Source of the DNA: CAZZCS01 sp964652645
Lineage (GTDB): Bacteria > Cloacimonadota > Cloacimonadia > Cloacimonadales > Cloacimonadaceae
Assembly (NCBI GenBank): GCA_964652645.1
Contig: CAZZCS010000018.1
Span: 1-31,575, forward strand
Reading direction: 5' to 3'
DNA: 31,575 nucleotides
Position 1 is the stretch's first letter, and each line of letters starts with the position of its first letter. This document shows, piece by piece, positions 20,233 to 28,373 of this stretch. The notes beneath the pieces were generated by a model. That model was not told the DNA's origin. It worked only from the letters and a program-made list of their open reading frames with translations, and searched no databases. The position numbers and the translations under genes were made by a program.

Positions 20233-23031
20233 ATGAAGCAAATTACATTACTCATGATAGCGCTTCTCGCGCTATTCTCAGCTCTAGTCGGACAGGGCTT
20301 GGAGACTTTCGACAATTTTGATTACACGGGAACCTCATATATCGATGGTTCCTTTGTCGGGAACAATGGAATCACGTGGAATTATTTGCACGCCACTGGC
20401 TCGGTTGCAGGCACCAATGACAATTCTATTGATGGTACAGGTATGATCCTGCGGCGCTCCGAAGTTCCCAGTAAGATTTATTCTAATCCCATTCCCAATG
20501 GGATTGGCAACTTCTCGGTGCAGCTTCGTAAGGCTTATACCGGCGCTGGGGATAGGCAAGCTGCACTCTATATAAACAATGAATGGATTGCAGATTCGAT
20601 TATTTTCGGCAGTCCAACCGGAGGAGACCCTACAGTTCACGTCTTCAGCGTTGATGGTATAAACATTGAAGGCAATGTCATCATCGAAATCCGAAACATC
20701 CAGGGTGGAAGTGTAAACAGGCAGTTTACTGTGGATAATATCACCTGGACTGCTTATGGAACTGGTGATCCCACCTGCGCCACACCAACTTTTAGCCCTG
20801 TTACTGGTCTCTATTTCGAACCTCAAACTGTTTCCATTTCGTGTAGCACACCAGATGCAACGATTTTTTACACAACCGATGGAAGTGTGCCAACAACTGA
20901 TTCAGCGGTCTATTCCGCTCCAATCACCATCTCACAAACTACAGTTCTAAAGGCAATGGCAACCGCTGCAGGATTCCTGAATAGCAACGTTTCTACTGCG
21001 ACCTACACATTTCCAATCCAAGTGCCTGATGTAGCAACTCTTAGAACCTATCCTGCCGATAATTTAACTGTGTATGCTTTGAATAGCGAGGTAGTCGTCA
21101 CATTTCTCCAGACTTACAGAAATCAGAAGTACGTGCAAGATGCTACGGCGGCAATACTTATTGATGATTTCAATAACGTTTTACAGACCACTTACAACCT
21201 CTATGATGGTATCACAGGTATCACTGGCAGGCTCAATGTCTATGCTGGCATGCTTCAGTTTACTCCCGTAGTCACAGGCGCTCCGGCAACATCCACAAAC
21301 AACCCTGTGCTCCCGCTAGAAGTGAGCTACAATCAGCTAATCAATGCTTTTGAGGATTTCGAAGCCCGCCTGGTAAGAGTAATGGGAGTCACTATTACTG
21401 GAACGGGGAACTTCGTAAATGGTACGATATATCCCTCAACAGATGGAGCCGATGATTACTCATTCAGGACTACGTTTTACGACGTAAATTATATTGGCTC
21501 ACCCATTCCGGGCACTCCACAAAACATAGTAGGTATCCCAAATTCCAGAGCTGAAGGCGAATTCTTTACAGCCCGGTTCCTCTCAGACTTTGAAGATGCA
21601 GGAGGAGCTCCCAATTCCCCGTCTTTCGATCCTCCAAGCGGGAGTTACTATCAACCAATATCTGTGGTAATCAGTACCAACAACCCAGAGGCCACAATCT
21701 ACTATACTCTCGATGGAAGCGATCCGACCACGGGGTCACCAGTATATTCGACACCTATCAGCCTCACTGAGAACACGACTCTGAAAGCATTTGCCGTGCT
21801 TGATGGCTTTGATCCTTCGGCAATCTCCACAGCGACTTATTTCTTCCCAACCCCTGTATCAAATCTTGCTGAACTACGCCAGTCGACATTAGAATCAGAG
21901 GTCTATAAAGTCACTGGAGAGGTTATAGTAACCTTTAAACAGAGCTATCGTAATCAGATCTTTATCCAGGACTCTGGAGCAGGAATCCTGATTGACGATC
22001 CGAATGGTTCAATTACAACGCAGTACAACATAGGTGATGGCATTACAGGTCTGGTTGGAGTTTTGAGCGAGTATGGAAACATGCTTCAGTTTACTCCTGC
22101 TCTTGATCCTGGCACGGCCAGCTCGACTGGAAATATCATAGAGCCACTTACAGTTTCCGTTATGGAACTGGAAACGAATTTTGAAGCTTATGAAGCAAGA
22201 ATGGTAAAGCTCAACTCTATGTTCTTTATTACAGATCAATCAGAATTTGCCACTGGACAAGTCTACAACATCAATAGTGCTGAAAGCAATATGCCTTTCA
22301 ATCTGAGAACAGCCTTCTTTGATGTGGATTATATAGGTACAGATATACCCTTGTATTTCAATGATATAGCAGGTATTGCCACAGCTACGGCAAACGGAAA
22401 CTTCATCACCCCACGCAGCTTGAGCGACATGGCCTACTATGATGTCCCTGCTCCTGTATACATCAGTGCAGAGTTTGAATCCCCCAATCTGGTAAATCTG
22501 TATTGGTCATACAGTATGCCCGAATCCCGTGAGCTTCCTCATGGCCTGGAAGGCTACTGTCTTTACAGAAATGATGTACCTATTCTAAACGTTTTCAACA
22601 TCGATGGCGACGGGTTTTATTATACTGATACCATTTCGACCAGCGATACCTATACTTACTATGTGATGGCGCGCTTTATGGGAGGATTTCTCTCTTTGCC
22701 CACCCAATCAGTAGTCGTGAATGTCGTCTCGAACCCAGAGGATGTAAGTAGCCTGGTAACAGCGCTTTCTGGTAACTATCCGAATCCTTTCAATCCTACT
22801 ACCTCCATAGTTTTCAGCGTGAAAGAACCAGCTCAGACAGTGATCGATATTTACAACGTAAAGGGGCAAAAGATAAAAACTCTAGTCAATTCAATGATGA
22901 GCCCGGGCAATCACACTGTTCAGTGGAATGGCAATGATGAGAATGGAAATCCTGTATCCAGCGGCGTTTATTACTACAAAATGAGATCTGGCAAGTATAG
23001 CAATACCCGGAAAATGTTACTATTGAAATAA
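20233..23031 (+). CDS. Large secreted modular protein: duplicated chitobiase-C / OB-like modules and a C-terminal sorting domain
   Basis: I recognise modules, not a function. The 932-residue protein begins with a signal peptide (1-20). An N-terminal beta domain (about 22-178) follows. Then comes a two-part unit that occurs twice: a chitobiase/beta-hexosaminidase C-terminal-like domain (184-258 and 462-537; IFYTTDGSVPTT versus IYYTLDGSDPTT) followed by a region resembling OB-fold domains of secreted bacterial nucleases (266-455 and 542-735; YRNQKYVQDATAAILIDD versus YRNQIFIQDSGAGILIDD). A fibronectin-III-like domain (about 738-832) and a C-terminal sorting/FlgD-like domain (about 842-932, NYPNPFNPTTS) end it. 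No catalytic motif is evident. GGGAGAAG precedes the ATG. The protein is probably exported and surface-attached, and may bind a polymer. Confidence 0.88.
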   Translation: MKQITLLMIALLALFSALVGQGLETFDNFDYTGTSYIDGSFVGNNGITWNYLHATGSVAGTNDNSIDGTGMILRRSEVPSKIYSNPIPNGIGNFSVQLRKAYTGAGDRQAALYINNEWIADSIIFGSPTGGDPTVHVFSVDGINIEGNVIIEIRNIQGGSVNRQFTVDNITWTAYGTGDPTCATPTFSPVTGLYFEPQTVSISCSTPDATIFYTTDGSVPTTDSAVYSAPITISQTTVLKAMATAAGFLNSNVSTATYTFPIQVPDVATLRTYPADNLTVYALNSEVVVTFLQTYRNQKYVQDATAAILIDDFNNVLQTTYNLYDGITGITGRLNVYAGMLQFTPVVTGAPATSTNNPVLPLEVSYNQLINAFEDFEARLVRVMGVTITGTGNFVNGTIYPSTDGADDYSFRTTFYDVNYIGSPIPGTPQNIVGIPNSRAEGEFFTARFLSDFEDAGGAPNSPSFDPPSGSYYQPISVVISTNNPEATIYYTLDGSDPTTGSPVYSTPISLTENTTLKAFAVLDGFDPSAISTATYFFPTPVSNLAELRQSTLESEVYKVTGEVIVTFKQSYRNQIFIQDSGAGILIDDPNGSITTQYNIGDGITGLVGVLSEYGNMLQFTPALDPGTASSTGNIIEPLTVSVMELETNFEAYEARMVKLNSMFFITDQSEFATGQVYNINSAESNMPFNLRTAFFDVDYIGTDIPLYFNDIAGIATATANGNFITPRSLSDMAYYDVPAPVYISAEFESPNLVNLYWSYSMPESRELPHGLEGYCLYRNDVPILNVFNIDGDGFYYTDTISTSDTYTYYVMARFMGGFLSLPTQSVVVNVVSNPEDVSSLVTALSGNYPNPFNPTTSIVFSVKEPAQTVIDIYNVKGQKIKTLVNSMMSPGNHTVQWNGNDENGNPVSSGVYYYKMRSGKYSNTRKMLLLK
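21249..22097 (+). repeat. Duplicated module with an 18-base exact repeat
   Basis: CATGCTTCAGTTTACTCC occurs identically at 21249-21266 and 22080-22097, a spacing of 831 bases, which equals 277 codons and marks equivalent points in the two chitobiase-C/OB units. The rest of the two units is similar in protein but diverged in DNA. Confidence 0.75.
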
Positions 23032-23041
23032 GGAGTACGAT

Positions 23042-23914
23042 GTGGTCGGCCTGAAAAGAATCGGACTTTTTTTACTAACTAACTTGTTGGTAATAGTCGT
23101 TATAAGCATCATCTCGTCTTTGATCGGGATAGATACGCAGAGCTACTTTGGACTATTGATTCTATGCACCATTTTTGGTATGACGGGATCCTTTATCTCG
23201 CTCCGGATGAGCAAGTTTATAGCTAAAAAAGCCTATGGGATCAAAATCATTGATCCTTCGAACGCCAATTCCGTAGAGCTATATTTGTACGACACCATTG
23301 CAAAAATGGCTAGTAGCATGGGACTAAAGATGCCAGAAGTCGGTATCTACCTGGCCAAAGAGGTCAATGCCTTTGCAACAGGAGCATCTCAAAACAACTC
23401 TCTGGTAGCATTTTCCAGTGCCTTACTGGGCAATCTTGACGAGGCTGAGATCGCTGCTGTAGCTGCCCATGAAATGTCGCACATAAAAAACGGGGACATG
23501 GTCACAATGACTCTCCTGGTCGGCGTTGCCAATACCTTTGTTATGTTCTTTGCCAGAGTCCTGGCCTTTGCCATTGATGCAGCATCCCGTGATAATCGCC
23601 GGGGCGGTCTGGGCTTTATGGGCAGATGGGTTCTGATCGTCCTGTTTGAAAATGTCTTGATGCTATTGGCTTACATCCCCATCAGCTACTATTCCAGATG
23701 GCGTGAGTATAGAGCGGATTTTGGAGCGGCTAATACTACCAGTCCTCAGGACATGATCAATGCTCTGGATAAGATAGAACGGTTCTATTCGCAGGATCAG
23801 CGAAAGGACACGTTTGCTATGGCCAAGATCAATAACCATCGCAGAGCTTCAATTTATGCGACTCATCCCAATATTGAAGATCGGATCAGAAAACTGCAAG
23901 AACTAGTCGTGTAA
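23042..23914 (+). CDS. htpX: M48 family zinc metalloprotease, HtpX-like
   Basis: HtpX is a membrane zinc protease for quality control of membrane proteins. The 290-residue protein has four hydrophobic segments (about 6-28, 36-54, 153-178, 194-215). The zinc site is His143-Glu144-x-x-His147 (AAHEMSHI), and Glu222 in REYRADFGAA is the probable third ligand. GTG 23042 is chosen because AGGAG lies 6 bases before it; an overlapping ATG at 23040 is in a frame that stops after four codons. It begins 10 bases after the stop of the large secreted protein, so it is probably in the same transcript. Confidence 0.94.
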   Translation: MVGLKRIGLFLLTNLLVIVVISIISSLIGIDTQSYFGLLILCTIFGMTGSFISLRMSKFIAKKAYGIKIIDPSNANSVELYLYDTIAKMASSMGLKMPEVGIYLAKEVNAFATGASQNNSLVAFSSALLGNLDEAEIAAVAAHEMSHIKNGDMVTMTLLVGVANTFVMFFARVLAFAIDAASRDNRRGGLGFMGRWVLIVLFENVLMLLAYIPISYYSRWREYRADFGAANTTSPQDMINALDKIERFYSQDQRKDTFAMAKINNHRRASIYATHPNIEDRIRKLQELVV

Positions 23915-23920
23915 GAAATT

Positions 23921-25297
23921 GTGAAAGTAGAAATCCGTAAAATTGGGATGAATGGCTATGGGATCGGCTATGCAGATTCCCGCACGATATTTGTCCCCTA
24001 CACTTTGGTGGGGGACATCGTAGAAGTGGAACTCACTCATCTGCGCAAAGATATTGCTTTTGGCCGTGTTGTTCACTATTATGCTCGCTCAAAGGACTAT
24101 ATTGAGCCTGTTTGCGAGGCCTTTGGGCCAGAGCAGAGGTGTGGTGGATGTGATTGGCTGAATTGCACTTATGAACAGCAGATAGCATACAAGACAGAGC
24201 TGCTCATGCAGGCCTTTCACAAGCTGAAGCCAGGATCACCAAAGGATGACCATAGCGCTGAATCGTCATCTAGTCTTGATTGCCTTGTCCAAAGATCACC
24301 CCGCAAAGAGCATTACCGGAACAAGGTGTTTCTACCGGTCTCGGAACAAGACGGCAGGCTCGTTTACGGAATATTCGAACGCTTCTCGCACCGGGTAGTC
24401 CCGCATCGGGATTGTCGCATTCAAAACCAGAGCTTCGATCCCATCTGCCGGAAAATCGTGGAGATTTGCACTAAGGCCGGAATCCAAGCCTATAACGAGA
24501 CCATGCAAAGCGGTACTCTCCGGCATATCGGGATCAGAACCAATCTTGAGGGTAATGAGTTGCTCATCATCCTGGTCACAAAGGCAAAGCGCTTACCCTT
24601 TAGCAAATTGCTGGTCAAGGAACTGATATCGGCATTTCCGACAGTCGTTGGCATCATCCAAAACATCCAAAGAGAGCCTACGAACGTTATACTTGGCAAC
24701 GAAGAGTTCGTGCTTTGGGGGCAGAGCTATCTGATGGACAGGATTGGGGAGATGCGCTACAGGATAGACTACAAAAGCTTTTATCAAGTGAATGGCGTGG
24801 TTACAAAGCTGCTATATGATTATGTCAAATCCAAGCTTAAGCCCGGATCTAAGCTTATAGACGCATACTGTGGGATTGGCACCATAGCACTCTACCTGAG
24901 CGATGTCGCGCAGTGCGTCCTGGGGATTGAAGACAATCAAGCAGCGGTTGAGGATGCAAACTTCAATTTATCTCTCAATGGTGTGACGAACGCTTCCTTT
25001 ATCCAGGGCAAAGTCGAGGATTGCCTGGCAGCAGAAGATGGGCTAACGGATTATGACACAATCATCTTCGATCCACCCCGCAAGGGGTTGGAGCAATCCA
25101 TTATCGAGCAGATTGCCGTCTCACAGATCAAAGAGATCATCTACGTGAGTTGCAATCCTATGACTCTGGCTAGAGATCTGGAACGTTTTCAGGAAAGAGG
25201 ATTTGAGGTTAGCAGTCTGCAGGGGTTTGATATGTTCCCTCAGACCTGGCACGTCGAGACAGTAGCCACACTCAGGAGAAACCCGGTTGGTACATAG
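23921..25297 (+). CDS. rlmD: 23S rRNA (uracil-C5)-methyltransferase, RlmD/RumA type
   Basis: This enzyme makes m5U in 23S rRNA (position 1939 or 747 type). The 458-residue protein has an N-terminal TRAM-like beta domain (1-55), four cysteines at 65, 74, 77 (CGGCDW) and 165 that match the [4Fe-4S] ligands of RumA, an SAM-binding DAYCGIGTIAL (314-324), FDPPRKG (383-389), the nucleophile Cys411 in YVSCNP and Glu446 in HVETV. Which uracil is modified, or whether the target is tRNA, cannot be decided. It starts with GTG 23921, 6 bases after the htpX stop. A stretch at about 103-128 is serine-rich and looks like an insertion. Confidence 0.93.
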   Translation: MKVEIRKIGMNGYGIGYADSRTIFVPYTLVGDIVEVELTHLRKDIAFGRVVHYYARSKDYIEPVCEAFGPEQRCGGCDWLNCTYEQQIAYKTELLMQAFHKLKPGSPKDDHSAESSSSLDCLVQRSPRKEHYRNKVFLPVSEQDGRLVYGIFERFSHRVVPHRDCRIQNQSFDPICRKIVEICTKAGIQAYNETMQSGTLRHIGIRTNLEGNELLIILVTKAKRLPFSKLLVKELISAFPTVVGIIQNIQREPTNVILGNEEFVLWGQSYLMDRIGEMRYRIDYKSFYQVNGVVTKLLYDYVKSKLKPGSKLIDAYCGIGTIALYLSDVAQCVLGIEDNQAAVEDANFNLSLNGVTNASFIQGKVEDCLAAEDGLTDYDTIIFDPPRKGLEQSIIEQIAVSQIKEIIYVSCNPMTLARDLERFQERGFEVSSLQGFDMFPQTWHVETVATLRRNPVGT

Positions 25298-25715
25298 TAA
25301 GAGTCTTTTGCTCCTGGTGCTTTTGTGTCTGCTGCTGCCCTCTTGTCTTCTGACCAGTCCAGAAAGCTCCGATATCTCCCAGATCAAAGATCTATTATAC
25401 GATATTTCTGTATCTTTCAACTTCAAAAACGTTTACCCAATCATGAATCTGGTGCATAACGACTTTCTGCATGACGGGCTTAATCCCTTTACACTCAGAG
25501 AATTATGGTTGAATCGGATGGCTGAGTATCAGCTGCTTTCCATTGAAAATATTGAAGTCGTAGTAAATGGTGATTATGCAACTGCCAGCTTCAGGATGGT
25601 GTTTGAAGCCACCGGATCTACTGTGACATATATGGCCCCAGCTGAGCTCGGAGACGCCTCTTTTTTCTATTATCATAGAGGGAGTTGGAAGCTCTATGGG
25701 AACCAGAGATACTAA
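25287..25715 (+). CDS. Small putative lipoprotein, possibly NTF2-like
   Basis: Function unknown. The 142-residue product starts best at TTG 25287, with AGGAG (25271-25275) upstream inside rlmD, and overlaps that gene by 11 bases. The N-terminus has a lysine, a leucine-rich core and a Leu-Pro-Ser-Cys lipobox near residue 20, so it is probably anchored in the envelope by lipidated cysteine. The remainder (about 30-142) alternates helix and strand with segments such as NLVHNDFLHDG and GDYATASFRMVFEA, suggesting an NTF2-like fold, but this is a guess from pattern only. It is the last gene before the hairpin at 25735-25767. Confidence 0.75.
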   Translation: MVHSKSLLLLVLLCLLLPSCLLTSPESSDISQIKDLLYDISVSFNFKNVYPIMNLVHNDFLHDGLNPFTLRELWLNRMAEYQLLSIENIEVVVNGDYATASFRMVFEATGSTVTYMAPAELGDASFFYYHRGSWKLYGNQRY

Positions 25716-25734
25716 GCAGATTCACGATGTTAAA

Positions 25735-25767
25735 AAAGAGGCATGGAACAACTTTCCATGCCTCTTT
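25735..25767. terminator. Bidirectional hairpin terminator between convergent operons
   Basis: A perfect 14-base-pair stem (arms 25735-25748 and 25754-25767, 5-base loop) lies between the lipoprotein gene and the ABC permease. The A-run at 25732-25737 gives a U6 tract in minus-strand RNA, and TTT follows on the plus strand, so it should stop transcription best on the minus strand and moderately on the plus strand. Confidence 0.85.
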
Positions 25768-25791
25768 AAGAACAGGTCGGGACTCTCACAA

Positions 25792-26646
25792 CTACCGGAT
25801 TTCTCTCCTTTTGTAAATGAAGTAGGAGCCTGAGACTGCCAGCAGGCTGTAGATCAGTCGCATGAGATTGTCAGTGCTGAGCAGTTTACTCCAAAGAGAA
25901 TCGATTACGACTCTGATGGGCACTGCTAGATCTGCCAGTGACATCGTTCCAGAAGTCACGTTACCAAACACCAGGCGCATCAAATAGGATACAAGGGAGG
26001 GGATGCTCCATCCATTCACTCCGTTCAGAACGATTGTCGTGATCTCTATTCCTGCTAAGATCAAAATGGGGTACAGGAGTCCCTTGTTTTTGAAGATGGT
26101 GGCCAGGAACCAGCTCAAAGTCACGGCAAACAGGAAAGAACAGACAAAGGAGGCGAAGCCTTGAATTGCCCCAATCAAGCCTATGCCGATGCTGCTGCCC
26201 GCCATTGCTTTCAGCGCGATGGAGAGGATGAGGGCGTTTAGCAGCGACAGTAGCAAAGTAATGATAAGTGACACGACAATCACCAGATACAGCTTGGCAG
26301 CCATGATCTTTATCAATGAGATTGGCTGGGAAAGATGCAGTATCTCGCATTTTTTACGATAGTCATCGTTTATCAATGAATCTGCGAGTCCGGCCGACGA
26401 GAAAAGCGCGATATAGCCAATGAACAGGGTTGCAAAGTAGCAAATTATCCATATAAGAGAGTTTGGCTGATTCGCATGCGAGAAGTTTATGTATGCTGCT
26501 ATGTTTATGTTTCCTGTGCGAATCCAGTTTATGAAAATCCCGGCCAGATTTAGCACATAAACTCCAATTAAGACCCACAAAGGCGTGAGTAATACTTTCT
26601 TATGAGTAGCGTATTCCTTTTTTATCAGTGCTTTAAACTGCTTCAT
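25792..26646 (-). CDS. ABC transporter permease (ABC-2 type)
   Basis: This 284-residue protein is the membrane part of an ABC exporter of the ABC-2 type. It begins KQFKALIKKEYATHK and has about six predicted membrane helices (for example VLIGVYVLNLAGIFI, WIICYFATLFIGYIALF, VIVVSLIITLLLSLLNALIL and ILILAGIEITTIVL). The frame is open to 26718, but ATG 26646 is chosen because GGAGG lies 5-6 bases upstream and the longer form would overlap the ATPase gene by 86 bases. It overlaps the ATPase gene by 14 bases. The substrate is unknown; the GntR-ATPase-permease order resembles ytr-type systems linked to cell-envelope stress. Confidence 0.91.
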   Translation of the reverse strand: MKQFKALIKKEYATHKKVLLTPLWVLIGVYVLNLAGIFINWIRTGNINIAAYINFSHANQPNSLIWIICYFATLFIGYIALFSSAGLADSLINDDYRKKCEILHLSQPISLIKIMAAKLYLVIVVSLIITLLLSLLNALILSIALKAMAGSSIGIGLIGAIQGFASFVCSFLFAVTLSWFLATIFKNKGLLYPILILAGIEITTIVLNGVNGWSIPSLVSYLMRLVFGNVTSGTMSLADLAVPIRVVIDSLWSKLLSTDNLMRLIYSLLAVSGSYFIYKRREIR

Positions 26647-27517
26647 GTGTACCTCCAACCAGGGCCAGAAAGATATCTGCGAGACTTGCTCTTCCGTATG
26701 TTGCGCCATCAATTTCAATGTTTGATTCGAGCACAGCGCTGATGGAGCTCAAGGTGCTCATGGTAACTTTGGGCTTGAAGGCCATTAGTCTCTCTTTTTC
26801 TTCCTTGGGTAAGGAGACAATCCGCATTCGAGATTTCAGCGCTTCTATGTCTTCATGCAGCATGACTCTGCCGGAATCAATGATTATGATCTCCTGCAGG
26901 ATGTCTTCCACCTCTTCCACTTGATGAGTAGAGATCAGAATAGTCTTGGTTTCGTCGAAAAACTCACCCAGGATGATGTTGAAAAACTCCTTGCGAAAGG
27001 CAATGTCCAGTCCAAGCGTAGGCTCATCGAGTAATAAGAACTTCACATTGAGGGATATCGTAATAAGCAGGTATAGCTTTGTCTTCATCCCCTTGGAGAG
27101 TTTCCCCACCTTCTTATCTGAGGGGAGATTGCTGATGGAAAGGAGTTTGCTGGCGATATCGTTGTTCCAGTTTGGATTGACTCCTTTGATGTACTCGATC
27201 GTCTGACGCACTGTAAGCCTGTCGTCCAAACCACTTACATCGGGAATGAAACCTACTTTTCCAAAGACATGATGGCTCCGATGGGTCACAGGTTTTGCAT
27301 CGAGATAGACCTGCCCCTCATGGTGAAGAAAGCCCAGCATACAACGCATAAGGGTGGATTTTCCGGCTCCATTCTTCCCCAGTAATCCAATAATCTTACC
27401 TTCAGGAAGAAGCAAGTTAACTTCATCCAGGGCCTTAAACTTGCCATAGTATTTGCTCAGGTTTTGCACTGAGTACGCATCAGGGATTGGTACTTTTTGA
27501 TCAAGAAAGGTTATCAT
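26633..27517 (-). CDS. ABC transporter ATP-binding protein
   Basis: The 294-residue ATPase partner of the permease. Walker A is GKNGAGKST (47-55), the signature reads LSKGMK (140-145, a common variant of LSGGQ in this exporter class), Walker B with catalytic glutamate is LLLDEP (161-166), and the switch histidine is His198 (STHQVEE). A C-terminal extension (about 225-294) is typical of ABC-2 exporters with one ATPase. It overlaps the repressor gene by 4 bases and the permease gene by 14 bases, so the three form one operon. Confidence 0.95.
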   Translation of the reverse strand: MITFLDQKVPIPDAYSVQNLSKYYGKFKALDEVNLLLPEGKIIGLLGKNGAGKSTLMRCMLGFLHHEGQVYLDAKPVTHRSHHVFGKVGFIPDVSGLDDRLTVRQTIEYIKGVNPNWNNDIASKLLSISNLPSDKKVGKLSKGMKTKLYLLITISLNVKFLLLDEPTLGLDIAFRKEFFNIILGEFFDETKTILISTHQVEEVEDILQEIIIIDSGRVMLHEDIEALKSRMRIVSLPKEEKERLMAFKPKVTMSTLSSISAVLESNIEIDGATYGRASLADIFLALVGGTHEAV

Positions 27518-27885
27518 GATTTCTCTCCATAAATGGTATTTAGAATTTGAGTTAGTGCACTCTTGGGTATCTCAAGCTTTAGGGCTCTTTGGATGCTTGG
27601 GATGATGGTATCATCGATGAATTTTTTACTGCGAGTATGGATTATGTGTTCTCTTGCCTGGGGGCTTACGAAGATACCAATACCTCTTTTGCGATAGAGG
27701 ACTCCTTCTTCGACTAGCGAGTTTATGGCATTCGAAACTGTTAATGGGTTGATCCCGTAATCTTTGGCCAGGGATCGAAAGGATGGCACTGCATCATCCA
27801 CATTGAGCCTTTGCTCGAGGATCAGCTCTTCAATCTGCTCACGCAATTGAAGATAGATCGGAGCATCATCTCTAAAAGCTTTCAT
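27514..27885 (-). CDS. GntR family transcriptional regulator, YtrA subfamily
   Basis: This 123-residue DNA-binding protein has the GntR winged helix (about 8-75): PIYLQLREQIEELIL, VPSFRSLAKDYGINPLTVSNAINSLVEEGVLYRKRGIGIFV. The short C-terminal part (about 76-123) is helical and lacks a ligand-binding domain, as in the YtrA subfamily, which usually represses its own operon with ABC transporters. GAGG precedes the ATG. A good palindrome lies 40 bases upstream at 27925-27944. Confidence 0.92.
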   Translation of the reverse strand: MKAFRDDAPIYLQLREQIEELILEQRLNVDDAVPSFRSLAKDYGINPLTVSNAINSLVEEGVLYRKRGIGIFVSPQAREHIIHTRSKKFIDDTIIPSIQRALKLEIPKSALTQILNTIYGEKS

Positions 27886-27924
27886 ACTTACCTCTTTATC
27901 TTATCGCTAGGACGGCTGATATAG

Positions 27925-27963
27925 TGTATTGGTCAACTAATACAGCGGGCACTTTTCTGTCAA
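27925..27963 (-). promoter_or_regulatory. Promoter and palindromic operator of the GntR-ABC operon
   Basis: On the minus strand TTGACA (27963-27958) and TATTAG (27942-27937) are 15 bases apart, a short spacer. The -10 lies in a 20-base near-palindrome at 27925-27944 of form TGTATTnGTnnACnAATACA. Binding there would block the promoter, fitting autorepression by the YtrA-type regulator. The assignment rests on the pattern and location only. Confidence 0.6.
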
Positions 27964-28265
27964 GATCTATTTTTTGCCCAGCGATTTTGTTCTGGATTTA
28001 TTATTTGAGGAAATCCATCAACATGCTTCAATAGCATGAGGCCCGTGCGTCAGCTTCAAAGTATTGATAAGCCTCATAATTTCAGGCTTCTATGGCACTT
28101 CGTGCTATTGTTAAAACTGCAGAACAGAGAAGAACTGATAAGGGAGAGTGTTGATCTTGTTCAACAAACAAAAGACTTCAGAGTGCTTTATATGTTTTTG
28201 CTTGACAAAAGGTTAGCCTTGATTAGTTTGTGCAATAGAAGTTTTAAGATAGAGGTAAAGTTATT
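27964..28265. other. Non-coding region with weak hairpins and a plus-strand promoter candidate
   Basis: About 300 bases without a credible gene. An 82-codon frame at 28036-28284 has no Shine-Dalgarno and no family resemblance. Two 6-base-pair hairpins lie at 28022-28038 and 28069-28089 without T-runs. TTGACA at 28202-28207 with a poor TAGTTT at 28224-28229 (16-base spacer) could start transcription of the downstream secreted protein. Confidence 0.45.
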
Positions 28266-28373
28266 ATGCAGAATGAATTCATAAGTTTAGACCAAAGCTC
28301 GATCAGGCTTGAGTTTGATAAATACATAGCAAAAAATACAACAAGATCATACGATTATAGGAGGAAACAATGA
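28266..28373 (+). CDS. Possible 35-residue small ORF upstream of the large secreted protein
   Basis: The frame from ATG 28266 encodes 35 residues and ends with TGA that overlaps the ATG of the next gene (ATGA). A GAGG sits 10 bases before the ATG. It has no signal peptide. Its C-terminal part, FDKYIAKNTTRSYDYRR, resembles loosely the N-terminal SAM-like domain of tyrosine recombinases, but the match is too short to trust. It may be a translated leader coupled to the next gene, a recombinase remnant, or chance. Confidence is low. Confidence 0.3.
   Translation: MQNEFISLDQSSIRLEFDKYIAKNTTRSYDYRRKQ

Noticed and set aside
26647..26718. Longer N-terminus for the ABC permease
   Set aside because: ATG 26646 has GGAGG at ideal spacing and fits the family start; the extension is a read-through of the ATPase gene in another frame.
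28022..28089. Two small hairpins as an attachment site or small RNA
   Set aside because: Six-base-pair stems without T-runs and no flanking repeats; expected by chance.
28036..28284. 82-codon plus-strand frame in the long intergenic region
   Set aside because: No Shine-Dalgarno, no recognisable motif and overlap with the promoter candidate; likely chance.
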